NCBI RefSeq assembly: GCF_900143065.1
Contig: NZ_FRCX01000014.1
Span: forward strand, 107,561 to 171,560
Length of the DNA stretch: 64,000 nt
Direction: 5' to 3'
Source: Duganella sacchari
GTDB lineage: Bacteria; Pseudomonadota; Gammaproteobacteria; Burkholderiales; Burkholderiaceae_D
A program made the translations under genes and the position numbers. Positions within the stretch are counted from its first letter, which is position 1. The number at the start of each line of letters is the position of its first letter. The notes under the pieces were generated by a model, which saw only the letters and a program-made list of their open reading frames with translations, was not told where the DNA came from and searched no databases. Below are positions 24,615 through 33,570 of the stretch, in pieces.

Positions 24615-27611
24615 ATGGCTACCGTTACCGCCGCATCCGCGACTGATATCCAAACCCTGTACGTAGCGTACTTCAACCGTCCAGCAGATCCACTGGGCTT
24701 GCAAGCTTGGCTGAACACCGGCGCATCGATGGCTACCATCGCTGCTGGTTTCTCGGCTTCGCAAGAATACAAAGACACCTACGGCGGCAAAACCCCGCTG
24801 GATCTGGTTGATTCGATCTACATGAACCTGTTCGGCCGTCACGCTGAAGCTGCTGGTCTGCTGTACTGGGCAGGCAAGCTGCAAGCTGGCACCGAAACTT
24901 TCGCTAGCATCGTTCTGACCATCGCTGGCGCTGCTCAAAACGACGACCTGACCGCGATCAACAACAAGGTATCGGCTGCTGCTACCTTCACCACCTCGCT
25001 GGACACCGCTGATGAAATCCGCGGCTACGATGGCGCTGCTGCTAACGCTGTTGCTAAACAGTGGCTGGCTACCATCACCACCGATGCAAGCCTGGCAACC
25101 GCCACCACCCCAGCTGCTCTGCAAGCTGTTGCTCAAGCTGCTGCTGACGCACACGCTGGCACCGTCAACAACCCACTGAACCTGGTTCTGACCACCGGCG
25201 TTGACACCATCGTTGGCGGCGCAGGTAACGACACCATCACCGCTTCGAACAGCGGCGCAACCAGCACCCTGACCGGTTTGGATTCGATCGACGGTGGCGC
25301 AGGTAAAGACACCCTGGTCATCTCCGACGTCGCTGGCGGCGTGGACCTGTCCCTGCTGGCATCGGTGAAAAACGTTGAAGTTACCACCGTTACCTCGACT
25401 GGCTCGCTGGCTAACAATGCTGCTGACGTTTCGGCTTGGGCTGGTCTGACCAATGCTAACTTCAGCCTGAAATCTGCTGCCGTACAAAGCATCACCGCTG
25501 CTGATACCACCGCTGTAACCGTATCGAACACGGCTGGTGTTACCGTTAAAGGCGGCTCGGCAATCACCGTTACCGCTGGTACCGGCGCTTCGGTTACCAC
25601 CGCTCTGAACACTCTGTCGGCTGCCATCACCGCTGCTAGCACCGATGCAGATATCACCACTGCTCTGAACGCTGCTATTGCTGCTAACGCAATCACCGCC
25701 GGTCAGCGTACCGCACTGGAAACCGCTTACGGCTTCGGCGGCGGCGCTGCTAACCCAACCGGTGCTGAAGTCACCGCTGGTCAAGCTCTGATCACTGGCT
25801 ACCTGGGCACCGTTGCTACCACCAACGCAGTAACCGCGACCTCGAATGGCGCCCTGGCTAGCGCTGCTATCAAAGGTGGTTCGACTGTGACTATCACCGA
25901 CGGTTCGACCAACAGCGACCAACTGAAATCGGTATCGCTGGATGGCAATGCTGGTGCTGCGGCTCTGAGCGGCAAGGCCCTGACCTCGGTTAGTGTGGCT
26001 AACACCAATCAGAACGTTACCATCACCAACGGCACCGCTTCGCACACCGAAAGCGTGACCCTGAACAAAGTGACCGGCGGCACCATTCAAGATGCAGCTG
26101 CTACCACCCTGAACGTAATTACTTCCGGCACCAAGAGCTCGGGCGTAACGTTCTCGGCTGCTGCTGCAACCAAAGTGAATGTGGCTGCTGCTGTTGACCT
26201 GTCGGCTACCGTTACCGCTGCCGCTGCTACCAGCGTTGCAGTGTCGGGCGCAGGCAAAGTGACCATCGCTGGCGCAACCCTGGACGCAGCTGCTGTGATC
26301 GACGCATCGGCTAGCACCGGCGGCGTGACCGTAACCCCAACTCTGGCTGCTGGCCAGAACTTCATCGGTGGCGCAGGTAAAGACAGCATCACCATCGGCG
26401 CAACCACCAAGTCGATCAACCTGGGCGCTGGTGATGACACCGTCACCCTGACCGGCGCCCTGGGCACCAATGGTAAAGTGGACGGCGGCGCAGGTAACGA
26501 CACCATCGCTGGTGCCGCTGCTGTAATGTCGGCCATCTCGGGTGCTGACGCTGCTAACCTGGTCAACTTCGAAACCTACAAAGTTACCGATGCACTGACC
26601 GCTTCGACCTTCGACGTTTCGCAAATCGCCGGTCTGGTGAACTTCGTTGCTGGTGCTGGTGTTGGTACCGGTCTGGCTGCTTCGGCAACTGGCCTGGGCG
26701 CTAATGCTAACGTAAGCGTTCTGGGCGCTATCGCCAATGACGGTTCCCTGAGCATCGCTCTGAAAACCGACACCGCCGCTGACGTTGTCAACCTGACCCT
26801 GAACCACGGCTGGACCACCAACGATGATGCAACCGTAACCAACACCAACGCTACGACCACCATCATCGCTGCTAACATCGAGACCCTGAACGTAGTTAGC
26901 ACCGGTACCCCAACCGTAGCAACTGCAGATCTGTCGGCCGGTAGCAAAGCTGACACCCTGACCAACGTTCTGTCGCTGACCGACAACCAACTGGTAACCC
27001 TGAAAGTTTCGGGCGACCAACTGTTCTCGTTCACCGCAGCTGCTGGTCAGACCAAGCTGGCAACCATCGACGCATCGGCTAATACTGCTGGCGCAACCAT
27101 CAACGCTGCTGCTGACACCATCGCTGTGACCATCAAAGGTACCGCGAAGGCCGACGTTATCACCAGCGGCACCCAAGGTGACACCATCACCGGCGGTGGC
27201 GGCAACGATCTGTTCAAGTTCGGCGCTGGTTCGTCGTCGATCGGTACCGGCAAGTTCGATACCATCACCGACTTCGTAGCTAACACCTACGGCAATGCCC
27301 AGTCGGGCGGCGTGGACACCGGCGGTGCTGGTACCGGCGCCAATGCTGCAACCGCCAAGTGGACCGGCGACGTTCTGTCGTTCGCTCACGCTGGCACCGG
27401 CGCGACCGCGTTCAAAGTTGACATCCTGACCTCGGCAGCTGACGCTACCACCTACCTGGCAAACAACAAAGATGCCAACGGTGTAGTTGCTGCTCTGGAC
27501 TCGACCAACAACAACCTGTACGTTGACAACACCGGCGACGGCGTTGCTGACTTCTACATCCACCTGACCGGCGTGACCACCATCACCGCCGCTGCCTTCC
27601 AGATCGTTTAA
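24615..27611 (+). CDS. Large secreted RTX/DUF4214 protein, candidate S-layer protein
   Basis: 998 residues from an ATG with a strong AGGAG site seven bases upstream. No signal peptide. Residues about 11-88 are a DUF4214 domain (IQTLYVAYFNRPADPLGLQA, then IYMNLFGRHAEAAGLLYWAG). RTX-type calcium nonapeptides follow: GGAGNDTI (201-208), GGAGKDTL (227-234), GGAGKDSI (~588), LGAGDDTV (~603), GGAGNDTI (~624) and GGGGNDLF (~860). The rest is Ala/Thr/Val/Ser-rich with no cysteine seen, and ends in a hydrophobic TITAAAFQIV, typical of type I secretion signals. Codon choice is strikingly narrow (GCT, ACC, CTG, AAC, GAA), unlike the GC-rich neighbours and typical of very abundant proteins. It is immediately followed by its likely exporter. 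The architecture resembles Caulobacter RsaA, hence S-layer candidate; a large RTX adhesin is the alternative. Confidence 0.88.
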   Translation: MATVTAASATDIQTLYVAYFNRPADPLGLQAWLNTGASMATIAAGFSASQEYKDTYGGKTPLDLVDSIYMNLFGRHAEAAGLLYWAGKLQAGTETFASIVLTIAGAAQNDDLTAINNKVSAAATFTTSLDTADEIRGYDGAAANAVAKQWLATITTDASLATATTPAALQAVAQAAADAHAGTVNNPLNLVLTTGVDTIVGGAGNDTITASNSGATSTLTGLDSIDGGAGKDTLVISDVAGGVDLSLLASVKNVEVTTVTSTGSLANNAADVSAWAGLTNANFSLKSAAVQSITAADTTAVTVSNTAGVTVKGGSAITVTAGTGASVTTALNTLSAAITAASTDADITTALNAAIAANAITAGQRTALETAYGFGGGAANPTGAEVTAGQALITGYLGTVATTNAVTATSNGALASAAIKGGSTVTITDGSTNSDQLKSVSLDGNAGAAALSGKALTSVSVANTNQNVTITNGTASHTESVTLNKVTGGTIQDAAATTLNVITSGTKSSGVTFSAAAATKVNVAAAVDLSATVTAAAATSVAVSGAGKVTIAGATLDAAAVIDASASTGGVTVTPTLAAGQNFIGGAGKDSITIGATTKSINLGAGDDTVTLTGALGTNGKVDGGAGNDTIAGAAAVMSAISGADAANLVNFETYKVTDALTASTFDVSQIAGLVNFVAGAGVGTGLAASATGLGANANVSVLGAIANDGSLSIALKTDTAADVVNLTLNHGWTTNDDATVTNTNATTTIIAANIETLNVVSTGTPTVATADLSAGSKADTLTNVLSLTDNQLVTLKVSGDQLFSFTAAAGQTKLATIDASANTAGATINAAADTIAVTIKGTAKADVITSGTQGDTITGGGGNDLFKFGAGSSSIGTGKFDTITDFVANTYGNAQSGGVDTGGAGTGANAATAKWTGDVLSFAHAGTGATAFKVDILTSAADATTYLANNKDANGVVAALDSTNNNLYVDNTGDGVADFYIHLTGVTTITAAAFQIV

Positions 27612-27626
27612 TCGATTCGGTAGCAT

Positions 27627-27692
27627 GACCGGCACTCCAGTGCCGGTCTCGGGAGTAAAAGAGCTGGGCGTAAGCCTGGCTCTTTTTTTATT
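27627..27692 (+). terminator. Double hairpin: 10-bp palindrome and rho-independent terminator
   Basis: First, GACCGGCACT and AGTGCCGGTC form a perfect stem (27627-27648). Second, AGAGC...GCTCT with an internal GGC/GCC pairing is followed by seven T (27659-27692). Two stacked hairpins would terminate the abundant S-layer-like transcript and may protect its 3' end, limiting readthrough into the exporter genes. Confidence 0.85.
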
Positions 27693-27781
27693 TACAACAC
27701 TTGAAAAGCCGTTGCGGTGCAAGTGTATGATGGTCCTACCTGACAGTTTCCGTACCCTGCGGAGCAACAAACTGTAAAAAA

Positions 27782-27797
27782 TGTGACGAGGATCACA
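27782..27797 (+). promoter_or_regulatory. Perfect CRP-type site (TGTGA-N6-TCACA) upstream of the type I secretion operon
   Basis: TGTGA (27782-27786), CGAGGA, TCACA (27793-27797). GATAAT (27817-27822, five of six -10 matches) starts 19 bases after the site, two bases closer than at the other two promoters. The exporter ATG is at 27901. The 289-base gap 27612-27900 holds only this promoter and the terminators. Confidence 0.72.
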
Positions 27798-27900
27798 TTT
27801 TCTGAATGAATTGAGCGATAATGTCGCGGTTCGCCTATTTTTGGCAGAAATCCCTTTTTCTGCGCCGCCCCGCAGACCAACATTGCACAGTGATTCATCA

Positions 27901-29697
27901 ATGAAAACATCTGATAAAAAACTCAACGAGATCCAAAAGGTCTTGCTCTCCTTTAAGCAAAGCTTCTGGACCGTCGGTACCTTCAGCGCCGTTAGCAATC
28001 TGCTGATGCTGGTACCGTCGCTGTATATGTTGCAGGTCTACGACCGCGTCATCCCGAGCCGCAGCGAATACACGCTGCTGATGCTGACGCTGATGATGCT
28101 GGGCGCCTACCTGTTCATGTCGGCACTGGAGCTGATACGCACTTTTGTGCTGGTACGCTTGGGCGCACGCTTCGACATGGAGTTGAACCGTCGGGTCTAT
28201 ACGGCTGCATTTGAGCAGAACCTGCGCCGTGTAGGCGGTAATGCGGGCCAGGCTCTGCAGGATCTGACCAACCTGCGCCAGTTCCTGACCGGTAACGCCC
28301 TGTTTGCTTTCTTCGATGCGCCATGGTTCCCGGTCTACCTGATCGTTATCTTCATTTTTGAGCCGGGTCTGGGGATCTTTGCGCTGTGCGGCACCTTGGT
28401 GCTGGTAGTGCTGGCTTACGTCAATGAGCGCGTCTCGCATCAGCCACTGGCGGAAGCCAACAGCATGGCAGTCGCCTCCAGCGCCATGGCCAGCAATAAT
28501 CTGCGCAACGCCGAAGTGATTGAGTCGATGGGCATGCTGCCGAACCTGATGAACCGCTGGTTCAAGGTGCATGGCCGCTTCCTGCACCTGCAAGCCTCGG
28601 CCAGCCAGAAAGCTGGCATGGTGCAGTCAGTCACGAAGTTTGTGCAGGTGTCGCTGCAGTCGCTGGTACTGGGCTATGGTGCTTTGCTGGTGTTGGAGGG
28701 CAAAATCTCTTCCGGCATGATGATTGCCGCTTCTATTCTGGTTGGCCGTGCACTGCAGCCAGTGCAACAGGTGATTGGTGTGTGGAAGAGTTTTGCCAGC
28801 ACCCGTAGTGCTTATGAGCGCCTGGTCGCGTTGCTGGAATCCAATCCAGTGCGTCCCGTCGGCATGGAATTGCCTAAGCCAACGGGAGCGGTAGCTGTTG
28901 AAGGCGTTACCGCAGCGCCGCCCGGCAGCAATGCGCCTGTGCTGAAGAGCCTGAGTTTTGCCGTCAATGCCGGCGATGTGGTGGGCGTGATCGGCCCTAG
29001 CGGCAGCGGCAAGTCAACGCTGGCGCGGCTGCTGGTCGGCGTCTGGCCGGCCATGGTCGGCAAGGTACGCCTGGATGGTGCGGATATCTACCAGTGGAAC
29101 AAGGGCGAACTCGGTCCGAACATTGGCTATCTGCCGCAGGATATCGAACTGTTCAGCGGTACCGTGAATGAAAACATTGCCCGCTTCGGCGATGTGGACC
29201 CTGAACGTGTAGTGGCCGCTGCCAAGCGCGCCGGCGTGCACGATATGATTTTGCACCTGCCGCAAGGCTATGACACGGTGCTGGGCGAAGGTGGCGCCGG
29301 TTTGTCGGGCGGCCAGAAACAGCGTCTGGGTCTGGCCCGCGCCATGTACGGTGATCCGTCGCTGCTGGTGCTGGACGAACCCAACTCCAATCTGGACGAT
29401 ATCGGTGAACAGGCTTTGGTGCAAGCTGTTGCCGCGCTGCGCCAGCAAGGCAAGACGGTGGTGTTGATTACCCACCGCACCAATATCATCGGCGTGACCA
29501 ATAAATTGTTGCTGTTACGCGAAGGCCAGTTGGCAATGTTTGGTCCAACCCAGGATGTGCTCAACGCGTTGAACGAAGCGAACCAGAAGCAAATTCAGGC
29601 GCAGCAACAGGCCCAGGCGCAAGCACAAGCTGCGCAGGCTGCCGCCGCCCAAGCTGCCGCGCAGGCACAAGCCAACGCTGCTACTGAACAGGAATAA
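27901..29697 (+). CDS. Type I secretion ABC transporter, permease/ATPase (PrtD/RsaD family)
   Basis: 598 residues from the ATG at 27901 (longer in-frame starts would include the promoter region). The N-terminal half carries six membrane helices (LLMLVPSLYMLQVYDRVIPS is characteristic of the PrtD/HlyB group). The nucleotide-binding domain has Walker A GPSGSGKST (365-373), signature LSGGQ (468-472) and Walker B LLVLDEPNSNLD. The tail after about residue 560 is a Gln/Ala-rich helix unusual in length. There is no N-terminal C39 peptidase domain, as expected for RTX substrates whose signal is C-terminal. It would energise export of the S-layer-like protein encoded upstream. It forms a tight operon with the next two genes (two-base gaps). 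Confidence 0.95.
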   Translation: MKTSDKKLNEIQKVLLSFKQSFWTVGTFSAVSNLLMLVPSLYMLQVYDRVIPSRSEYTLLMLTLMMLGAYLFMSALELIRTFVLVRLGARFDMELNRRVYTAAFEQNLRRVGGNAGQALQDLTNLRQFLTGNALFAFFDAPWFPVYLIVIFIFEPGLGIFALCGTLVLVVLAYVNERVSHQPLAEANSMAVASSAMASNNLRNAEVIESMGMLPNLMNRWFKVHGRFLHLQASASQKAGMVQSVTKFVQVSLQSLVLGYGALLVLEGKISSGMMIAASILVGRALQPVQQVIGVWKSFASTRSAYERLVALLESNPVRPVGMELPKPTGAVAVEGVTAAPPGSNAPVLKSLSFAVNAGDVVGVIGPSGSGKSTLARLLVGVWPAMVGKVRLDGADIYQWNKGELGPNIGYLPQDIELFSGTVNENIARFGDVDPERVVAAAKRAGVHDMILHLPQGYDTVLGEGGAGLSGGQKQRLGLARAMYGDPSLLVLDEPNSNLDDIGEQALVQAVAALRQQGKTVVLITHRTNIIGVTNKLLLLREGQLAMFGPTQDVLNALNEANQKQIQAQQQAQAQAQAAQAAAAQAAAQAQANAATEQE

Positions 29698-29699
29698 TC

Positions 29700-31061
29700 A
29701 TGAGTAATCTGATCTCGAAGAAAAAAGATGTCGCGGATGTCATCTCGCATGACGTTACGCCTTTGACTGTGAATACCGATGCCTCGGCCTATGCCCGTAT
29801 CGGCTGGATCATCGTGCTGGTCGGTGTGCTTGGCTTTATCATCTGGGCCTCGTTTGCACCGCTGAATAAAGGGGTGCCGATGCCAGGCACCGTGACCAAG
29901 GAAGGCAATCGCAAGTCGGTGCAGCATTTGACCGGCGGCACCGTGCAGGAAATTCTGGTCAAGGATGGCGATGTGGTGAAAGCCGGCCAAGTGCTAGTGC
30001 GTATCAACAGCACTGCTGCGAAGTCGCAGCTGGAAACCACCCGCGCCCAATATTTCACCGCCCGTCTGACGGAAGCGCGCCTGACTGCTGAACGTGACGG
30101 CGCCAAGTCGATGGCTTTCCCGGCGTCGTTGCAGGAATTCAAAAACGATCCGCGTGTTGTCGAAGGCTTTGCCCTGCAACAGCAACTGTTCTCCTCGCGC
30201 CGTATGTCGCTGGAAAACGAACTGGGCGGCATCGAGGAAAGTATCGCTGGCCTGAAGCTGCAAAATGCCGGTCTGGCGGAAGCGCGCGACAGCAAAAAAG
30301 CGCAAATCGCGATCATGAAAGAACAGACGGAAAACCTGCGTGACCTGGCCAAGGATGGCTACGTGGCGCGTTCCAAACTGCTGGACTCTGAGCGTATTTA
30401 CGCGCAACTGAGCGGCGATCTGTCGCAGGATATCGGCAACCTGGGCCGTGGTCAGCGCCAGATCTCGGAGCTGCAGTTGCGCCGTATGCAGCGCCAGCAG
30501 GACTATCAGAAGGAAGTCCGTTCGCAGCTGTCGGATACGCAGCGCGAAGCTGAAGCATTGTCCAGCCGTGTCATTGGCCAGAACTACGATCTGGCTCAGA
30601 CCGACGTGCGTGCGCCAGTGGATGGTACCGTAGTGGGGCAGGCTGTGTTCACCACTGGTGGCGTGGTCGGAGCCGGCATGAAACTGATGGAAATTGTACC
30701 GAGCGGCGATGCGCTGGTGGTGGAAGGTCAATTGCCAGTGAACTTGATCGACCGTGTGCATAACGGCATGCCTGCTGAACTGATGTTCTCGGCTTTCAAC
30801 GTTAACCGTACGCCGCACATTCCAGGCGAAGTGATTCAGGTATCGGCTGACCGCACGGTGGATGAGCGCTCCGGCACCCCGTACTATAAAGTGCGAGCCC
30901 GCGTGACGCCGGAAGGCGCCAAGATGATCGCCCAGATGAAACTGGATATCCAGCCTGGCATGCCAGTGGAAATGTTCGTCAAGACGGGCGAACGTACGCT
31001 GATGAGCTATCTGTTGAAGCCAGTGTTTGACCGCGCCAAGACGTCGCTGTCGGAGGACTAA
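29700..31061 (+). CDS. Type I secretion membrane-fusion protein (HlyD/PrtE family)
   Basis: 453 residues. A single N-terminal membrane helix (about 33-52: IGWIIVLVGVLGFIIWASFA) is followed by the lipoyl-type half GTVTKEGNRKSVQHLTGGTV and DGDVVKAGQVLVRI, then a long coiled coil (about 105-280), the second half DVRAPVDGTVVGQAVFTTGG and the HlyD C-terminal domain ending QPGMPVEMFVKTGERTLMSY. It bridges the inner-membrane ABC transporter and the outer-membrane channel. An AGGA site precedes the ATG, two bases after the ABC gene. Confidence 0.95.
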   Translation: MSNLISKKKDVADVISHDVTPLTVNTDASAYARIGWIIVLVGVLGFIIWASFAPLNKGVPMPGTVTKEGNRKSVQHLTGGTVQEILVKDGDVVKAGQVLVRINSTAAKSQLETTRAQYFTARLTEARLTAERDGAKSMAFPASLQEFKNDPRVVEGFALQQQLFSSRRMSLENELGGIEESIAGLKLQNAGLAEARDSKKAQIAIMKEQTENLRDLAKDGYVARSKLLDSERIYAQLSGDLSQDIGNLGRGQRQISELQLRRMQRQQDYQKEVRSQLSDTQREAEALSSRVIGQNYDLAQTDVRAPVDGTVVGQAVFTTGGVVGAGMKLMEIVPSGDALVVEGQLPVNLIDRVHNGMPAELMFSAFNVNRTPHIPGEVIQVSADRTVDERSGTPYYKVRARVTPEGAKMIAQMKLDIQPGMPVEMFVKTGERTLMSYLLKPVFDRAKTSLSED

Positions 31062-31063
31062 GC

Positions 31064-32410
31064 ATGAACGCTCATTTCAAGCCGCGCCGTCTGGCACTGA
31101 CGGCGGCACTGGCCAGTGCGCTCATGCAGATGGGTAGCGCGCAAGCGATGTCGCTGATGCAGGCTTACCAGGCAGCGCTGGCCAACGATGCGACCTACCA
31201 GCAGGCATTGCAGGATGCCGAAGCGGGTAAGGAATTCAAGACGATAGGCCGCTCCAATCTTTTGCCAAATGTGCAGGCTAACTACTCGTTTAGCCATAAC
31301 CGCGCTGACCAGACGACGGATTACGGTCCGCCGCTTAACAAACGAACTGACCACCCTGAATATGTAAGTCGTTCGAGCAGCCTGAATCTGCGCCAGTCGA
31401 TCTACAACCCTGATGGGTGGGCGCGCTATAAGCAAGGCCAGGCGCAAACGGCTTATGCCGCCGAAAATTTCGAAGGGCGTGCGCAAGAACTGATCGGTCG
31501 TGTTGTGGGTGCTTATATCGATGCGTTGTTTGCGGACGAGCAGGTACGCATTAACACCGCGCAGCGTGACATGTACAAAGAGCAGAAAGCTGTCAACGAC
31601 CGCCTGTTTGAAAAAGGTGAGGGTACCAAGACCGATATGCTGGAAACCCAGTCACGGCTGGACTTGGCGGAAGCCCAGTTGATCGAGGCGCTGGATAACC
31701 AGCAAACCCAGTTGGCCATGCTGTCGACCATGGTGGGTGAAGAAGTCAAATCGTTGGACCGTCTGATGCCAGAGTTCCGTATTGGTCAGTCCCCAGAGAG
31801 TTTTGAGACCTGGCGTAAGATTGCCCTGGAAAACAATCCAGATATCAAGGCACAGGGTTTTGGTATCGAAGCGGCACGCCAGGAGGTGGCCAAGAGCCAG
31901 GCAGGTCACAAGCCGCGCCTGGACTTTGTTGCCAGCTATAGCAAGGCTACTGCAGAGACACTTAACACCAATAACCAGGACTCGACCAACCGCACCATCG
32001 GTATTCAGCTGACTGTGCCGCTGTACTCGGGCGGTGCCGTATCGGCAACGGCCCGGCAGTCGGTAGCGGGGCTGGAGAAAGCCAAGGCTGAACTGCAGCT
32101 ACGCACTGATAAGGTGATGGTTGAGCTGCGCAAGCAGTACGCATCAGTGCTCAGCAGCGTTACCCGTATCCGTGCATTGGAAAAAGCGGTGAGCTCGGCG
32201 GACTTGCTGATCACCGCAACTGAGCAAAGCATCAAAGGTGGCGTGCGTATCAATCTCGACTTGCTGAATGCACGCCAGCAGCTGTACACCAGCCAGCGCG
32301 ATCTGGCGCAGGCACGCTACACTTATCTGGTGGCGTTATTGAAACTGCGCACAGCAGCTGGTGTCGTCAGCGCTGACGATGTCCGCGAAATTGGCGCTTA
32401 CTTCAAGTAG
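31064..32410 (+). CDS. Type I secretion outer-membrane channel (TolC/PrtF family)
   Basis: 448 residues. A signal peptide (LALTAALASALMQMGSAQA) is followed by the repeated TolC outer-membrane efflux halves: MSLMQAYQAALANDATYQQA at the start of the first and FETWRKIALENNPDIKAQGF at the start of the second. Strand-forming segments include RSSSLNLRQSIYNPDGWARY and IGIQLTVPLYSGGAVSATAR. GGAGG is placed well before the ATG, two bases after the fusion-protein gene. It completes a self-contained type I exporter. Its end overlaps by eight bases the convergent acyltransferase gene. Confidence 0.95.
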   Translation: MNAHFKPRRLALTAALASALMQMGSAQAMSLMQAYQAALANDATYQQALQDAEAGKEFKTIGRSNLLPNVQANYSFSHNRADQTTDYGPPLNKRTDHPEYVSRSSSLNLRQSIYNPDGWARYKQGQAQTAYAAENFEGRAQELIGRVVGAYIDALFADEQVRINTAQRDMYKEQKAVNDRLFEKGEGTKTDMLETQSRLDLAEAQLIEALDNQQTQLAMLSTMVGEEVKSLDRLMPEFRIGQSPESFETWRKIALENNPDIKAQGFGIEAARQEVAKSQAGHKPRLDFVASYSKATAETLNTNNQDSTNRTIGIQLTVPLYSGGAVSATARQSVAGLEKAKAELQLRTDKVMVELRKQYASVLSSVTRIRALEKAVSSADLLITATEQSIKGGVRINLDLLNARQQLYTSQRDLAQARYTYLVALLKLRTAAGVVSADDVREIGAYFK

Positions 32411-33479
32411 CCTGACGACGCGATAACGCATCACCCCAACGGCGGCCCAGTATGTGGCTGCCGTTTTCTATTGTACGGTGTACCGCGTACGCCAGCGCCA
32501 GTGTGCAGGGCAGGGTAATCAGCATCGCCACGCCATAGCGGCAGCCCTGGTCGATCAGGATCTTCAGCGCGCAGTAGCCGAACAGGGCGTGCACGCAGTA
32601 CAGCGGATAGCTGATCGCGGCCAGGAAGTCCAGCACGCGCACGGGGCGGAAACGGTCGCGCAGCGCGTAGCACACGCCAAACACCAGATACGCACAGTAG
32701 TACCACACGGTCACCGCCGGGAACTGGCCCTGTTGCGGGCCCATCGACCAGCTCCAGCTGAAGGCGGCCACCGTCAGCAGCGAGCGCCACACCAGCGCGC
32801 GCGTGGAGATCAGTTGCGTGGCATGCTGGTAGAACAGGCAGCCGGTCATCATGAAAACGATATAGTTCAATTCCATCAGCAGCGGCGTGGCGATGGCAAC
32901 GCCATGTTCGCCGTTCCACGTCAGCGCCAGTGCTGCCGCCAGAAAGCCCAGCAGCCATACCGGGGACGGCCGGAACAGCGCTGCCGCGCCCACTGCCATG
33001 AGCAGATAGAATTTGATTTCAATTGCCAGCGTCCAGTTGACCGCGTCCATCGACGGGAAGCCCAGCAGGTTGTGCACCAGCAGGGCGTTGGCCGCGAGCA
33101 CCTTGGCGTCATAGGTGAACGCCTGGCCCCAGTAGCGCGCGCTCAGGTAGACCGCCAGCGTGCCCAGCGCGAGGCAGCAGGCATAGGTCGGGAAAATGCG
33201 CAGCGCACGGTTGACCAGGAAGCCGGGCAGGCTGGTCTTGCGCAGGCTGAACGGGATGACGAAACCGCTGATTAAAAAGAACAGCCCCACGCCAAACGGT
33301 CCCTGGTATTCCAGTTCAAAAAAATGCACCCAGCCGCCCTTGAACAGGTGCAGATTGGGCGAGAAGGTGCGGGCCGCCAGCAGATCCTGTTCGGCAAAGA
33401 AGGTGCCGAAGTAGTGGGTCATGACCACCAGCATGGCGGCGATGCCACGCAACTGGTTGGCGAAGATGAATTTTTTCAT
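32403..33479 (-). CDS. Membrane acyltransferase (AT3/OafA type)
   Basis: 358 residues from the ATG at 33479. The acyltransferase-3 pattern is clear: NQLRGIAAMLVVMTHYFGTF (R-G-I-A and the catalytic His in the first helix), GVGLFFLISGFVIPFSLRKT, FLVNRALRIFPTYACCLALG, and about ten membrane helices in all. Such enzymes O-acetylate LPS, peptidoglycan or exopolysaccharide sugars. It is divergent from a second acyltransferase of the same family with only 91 bases between the starts. A TATAAT box (minus strand, near 33530) precedes it. Substrate unknown. Confidence 0.9.
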   Translation of the reverse strand: MKKFIFANQLRGIAAMLVVMTHYFGTFFAEQDLLAARTFSPNLHLFKGGWVHFFELEYQGPFGVGLFFLISGFVIPFSLRKTSLPGFLVNRALRIFPTYACCLALGTLAVYLSARYWGQAFTYDAKVLAANALLVHNLLGFPSMDAVNWTLAIEIKFYLLMAVGAAALFRPSPVWLLGFLAAALALTWNGEHGVAIATPLLMELNYIVFMMTGCLFYQHATQLISTRALVWRSLLTVAAFSWSWSMGPQQGQFPAVTVWYYCAYLVFGVCYALRDRFRPVRVLDFLAAISYPLYCVHALFGYCALKILIDQGCRYGVAMLITLPCTLALAYAVHRTIENGSHILGRRWGDALSRRQAT

Positions 33480-33570
33480 GGCGAACCGCAATACAGTTGA
33501 ACGGGGTTTCAGATTGTTGCGCGCTATTATAGTGTGCAAGTTCTTCTTTGAAACGGGAGATGGCCAGCAG

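Noticed and set aside
22820..27797. The three TGTGA-N6-TCACA sites as FNR boxes
   Set aside because: FNR boxes read TTGAT-N4-ATCAA; these match the CRP consensus, and the encoded regulator lacks FNR cysteines.
27811..27900. In-frame start 30 codons upstream of the type I ABC transporter
   Set aside because: The ATG-equivalent codon overlaps the presumed -10 region, no ribosome site is present, and the added residues are unlike the family N-terminus.
24612..27998. A 1128-codon open frame on the minus strand, antisense to the S-layer-like gene
   Set aside because: Its composition (Ser, Cys, Gly, Val-rich, no domain) is what the reverse complement of a gene with narrow codon choice gives; there is no ribosome site and the plus-strand gene is clearly real.
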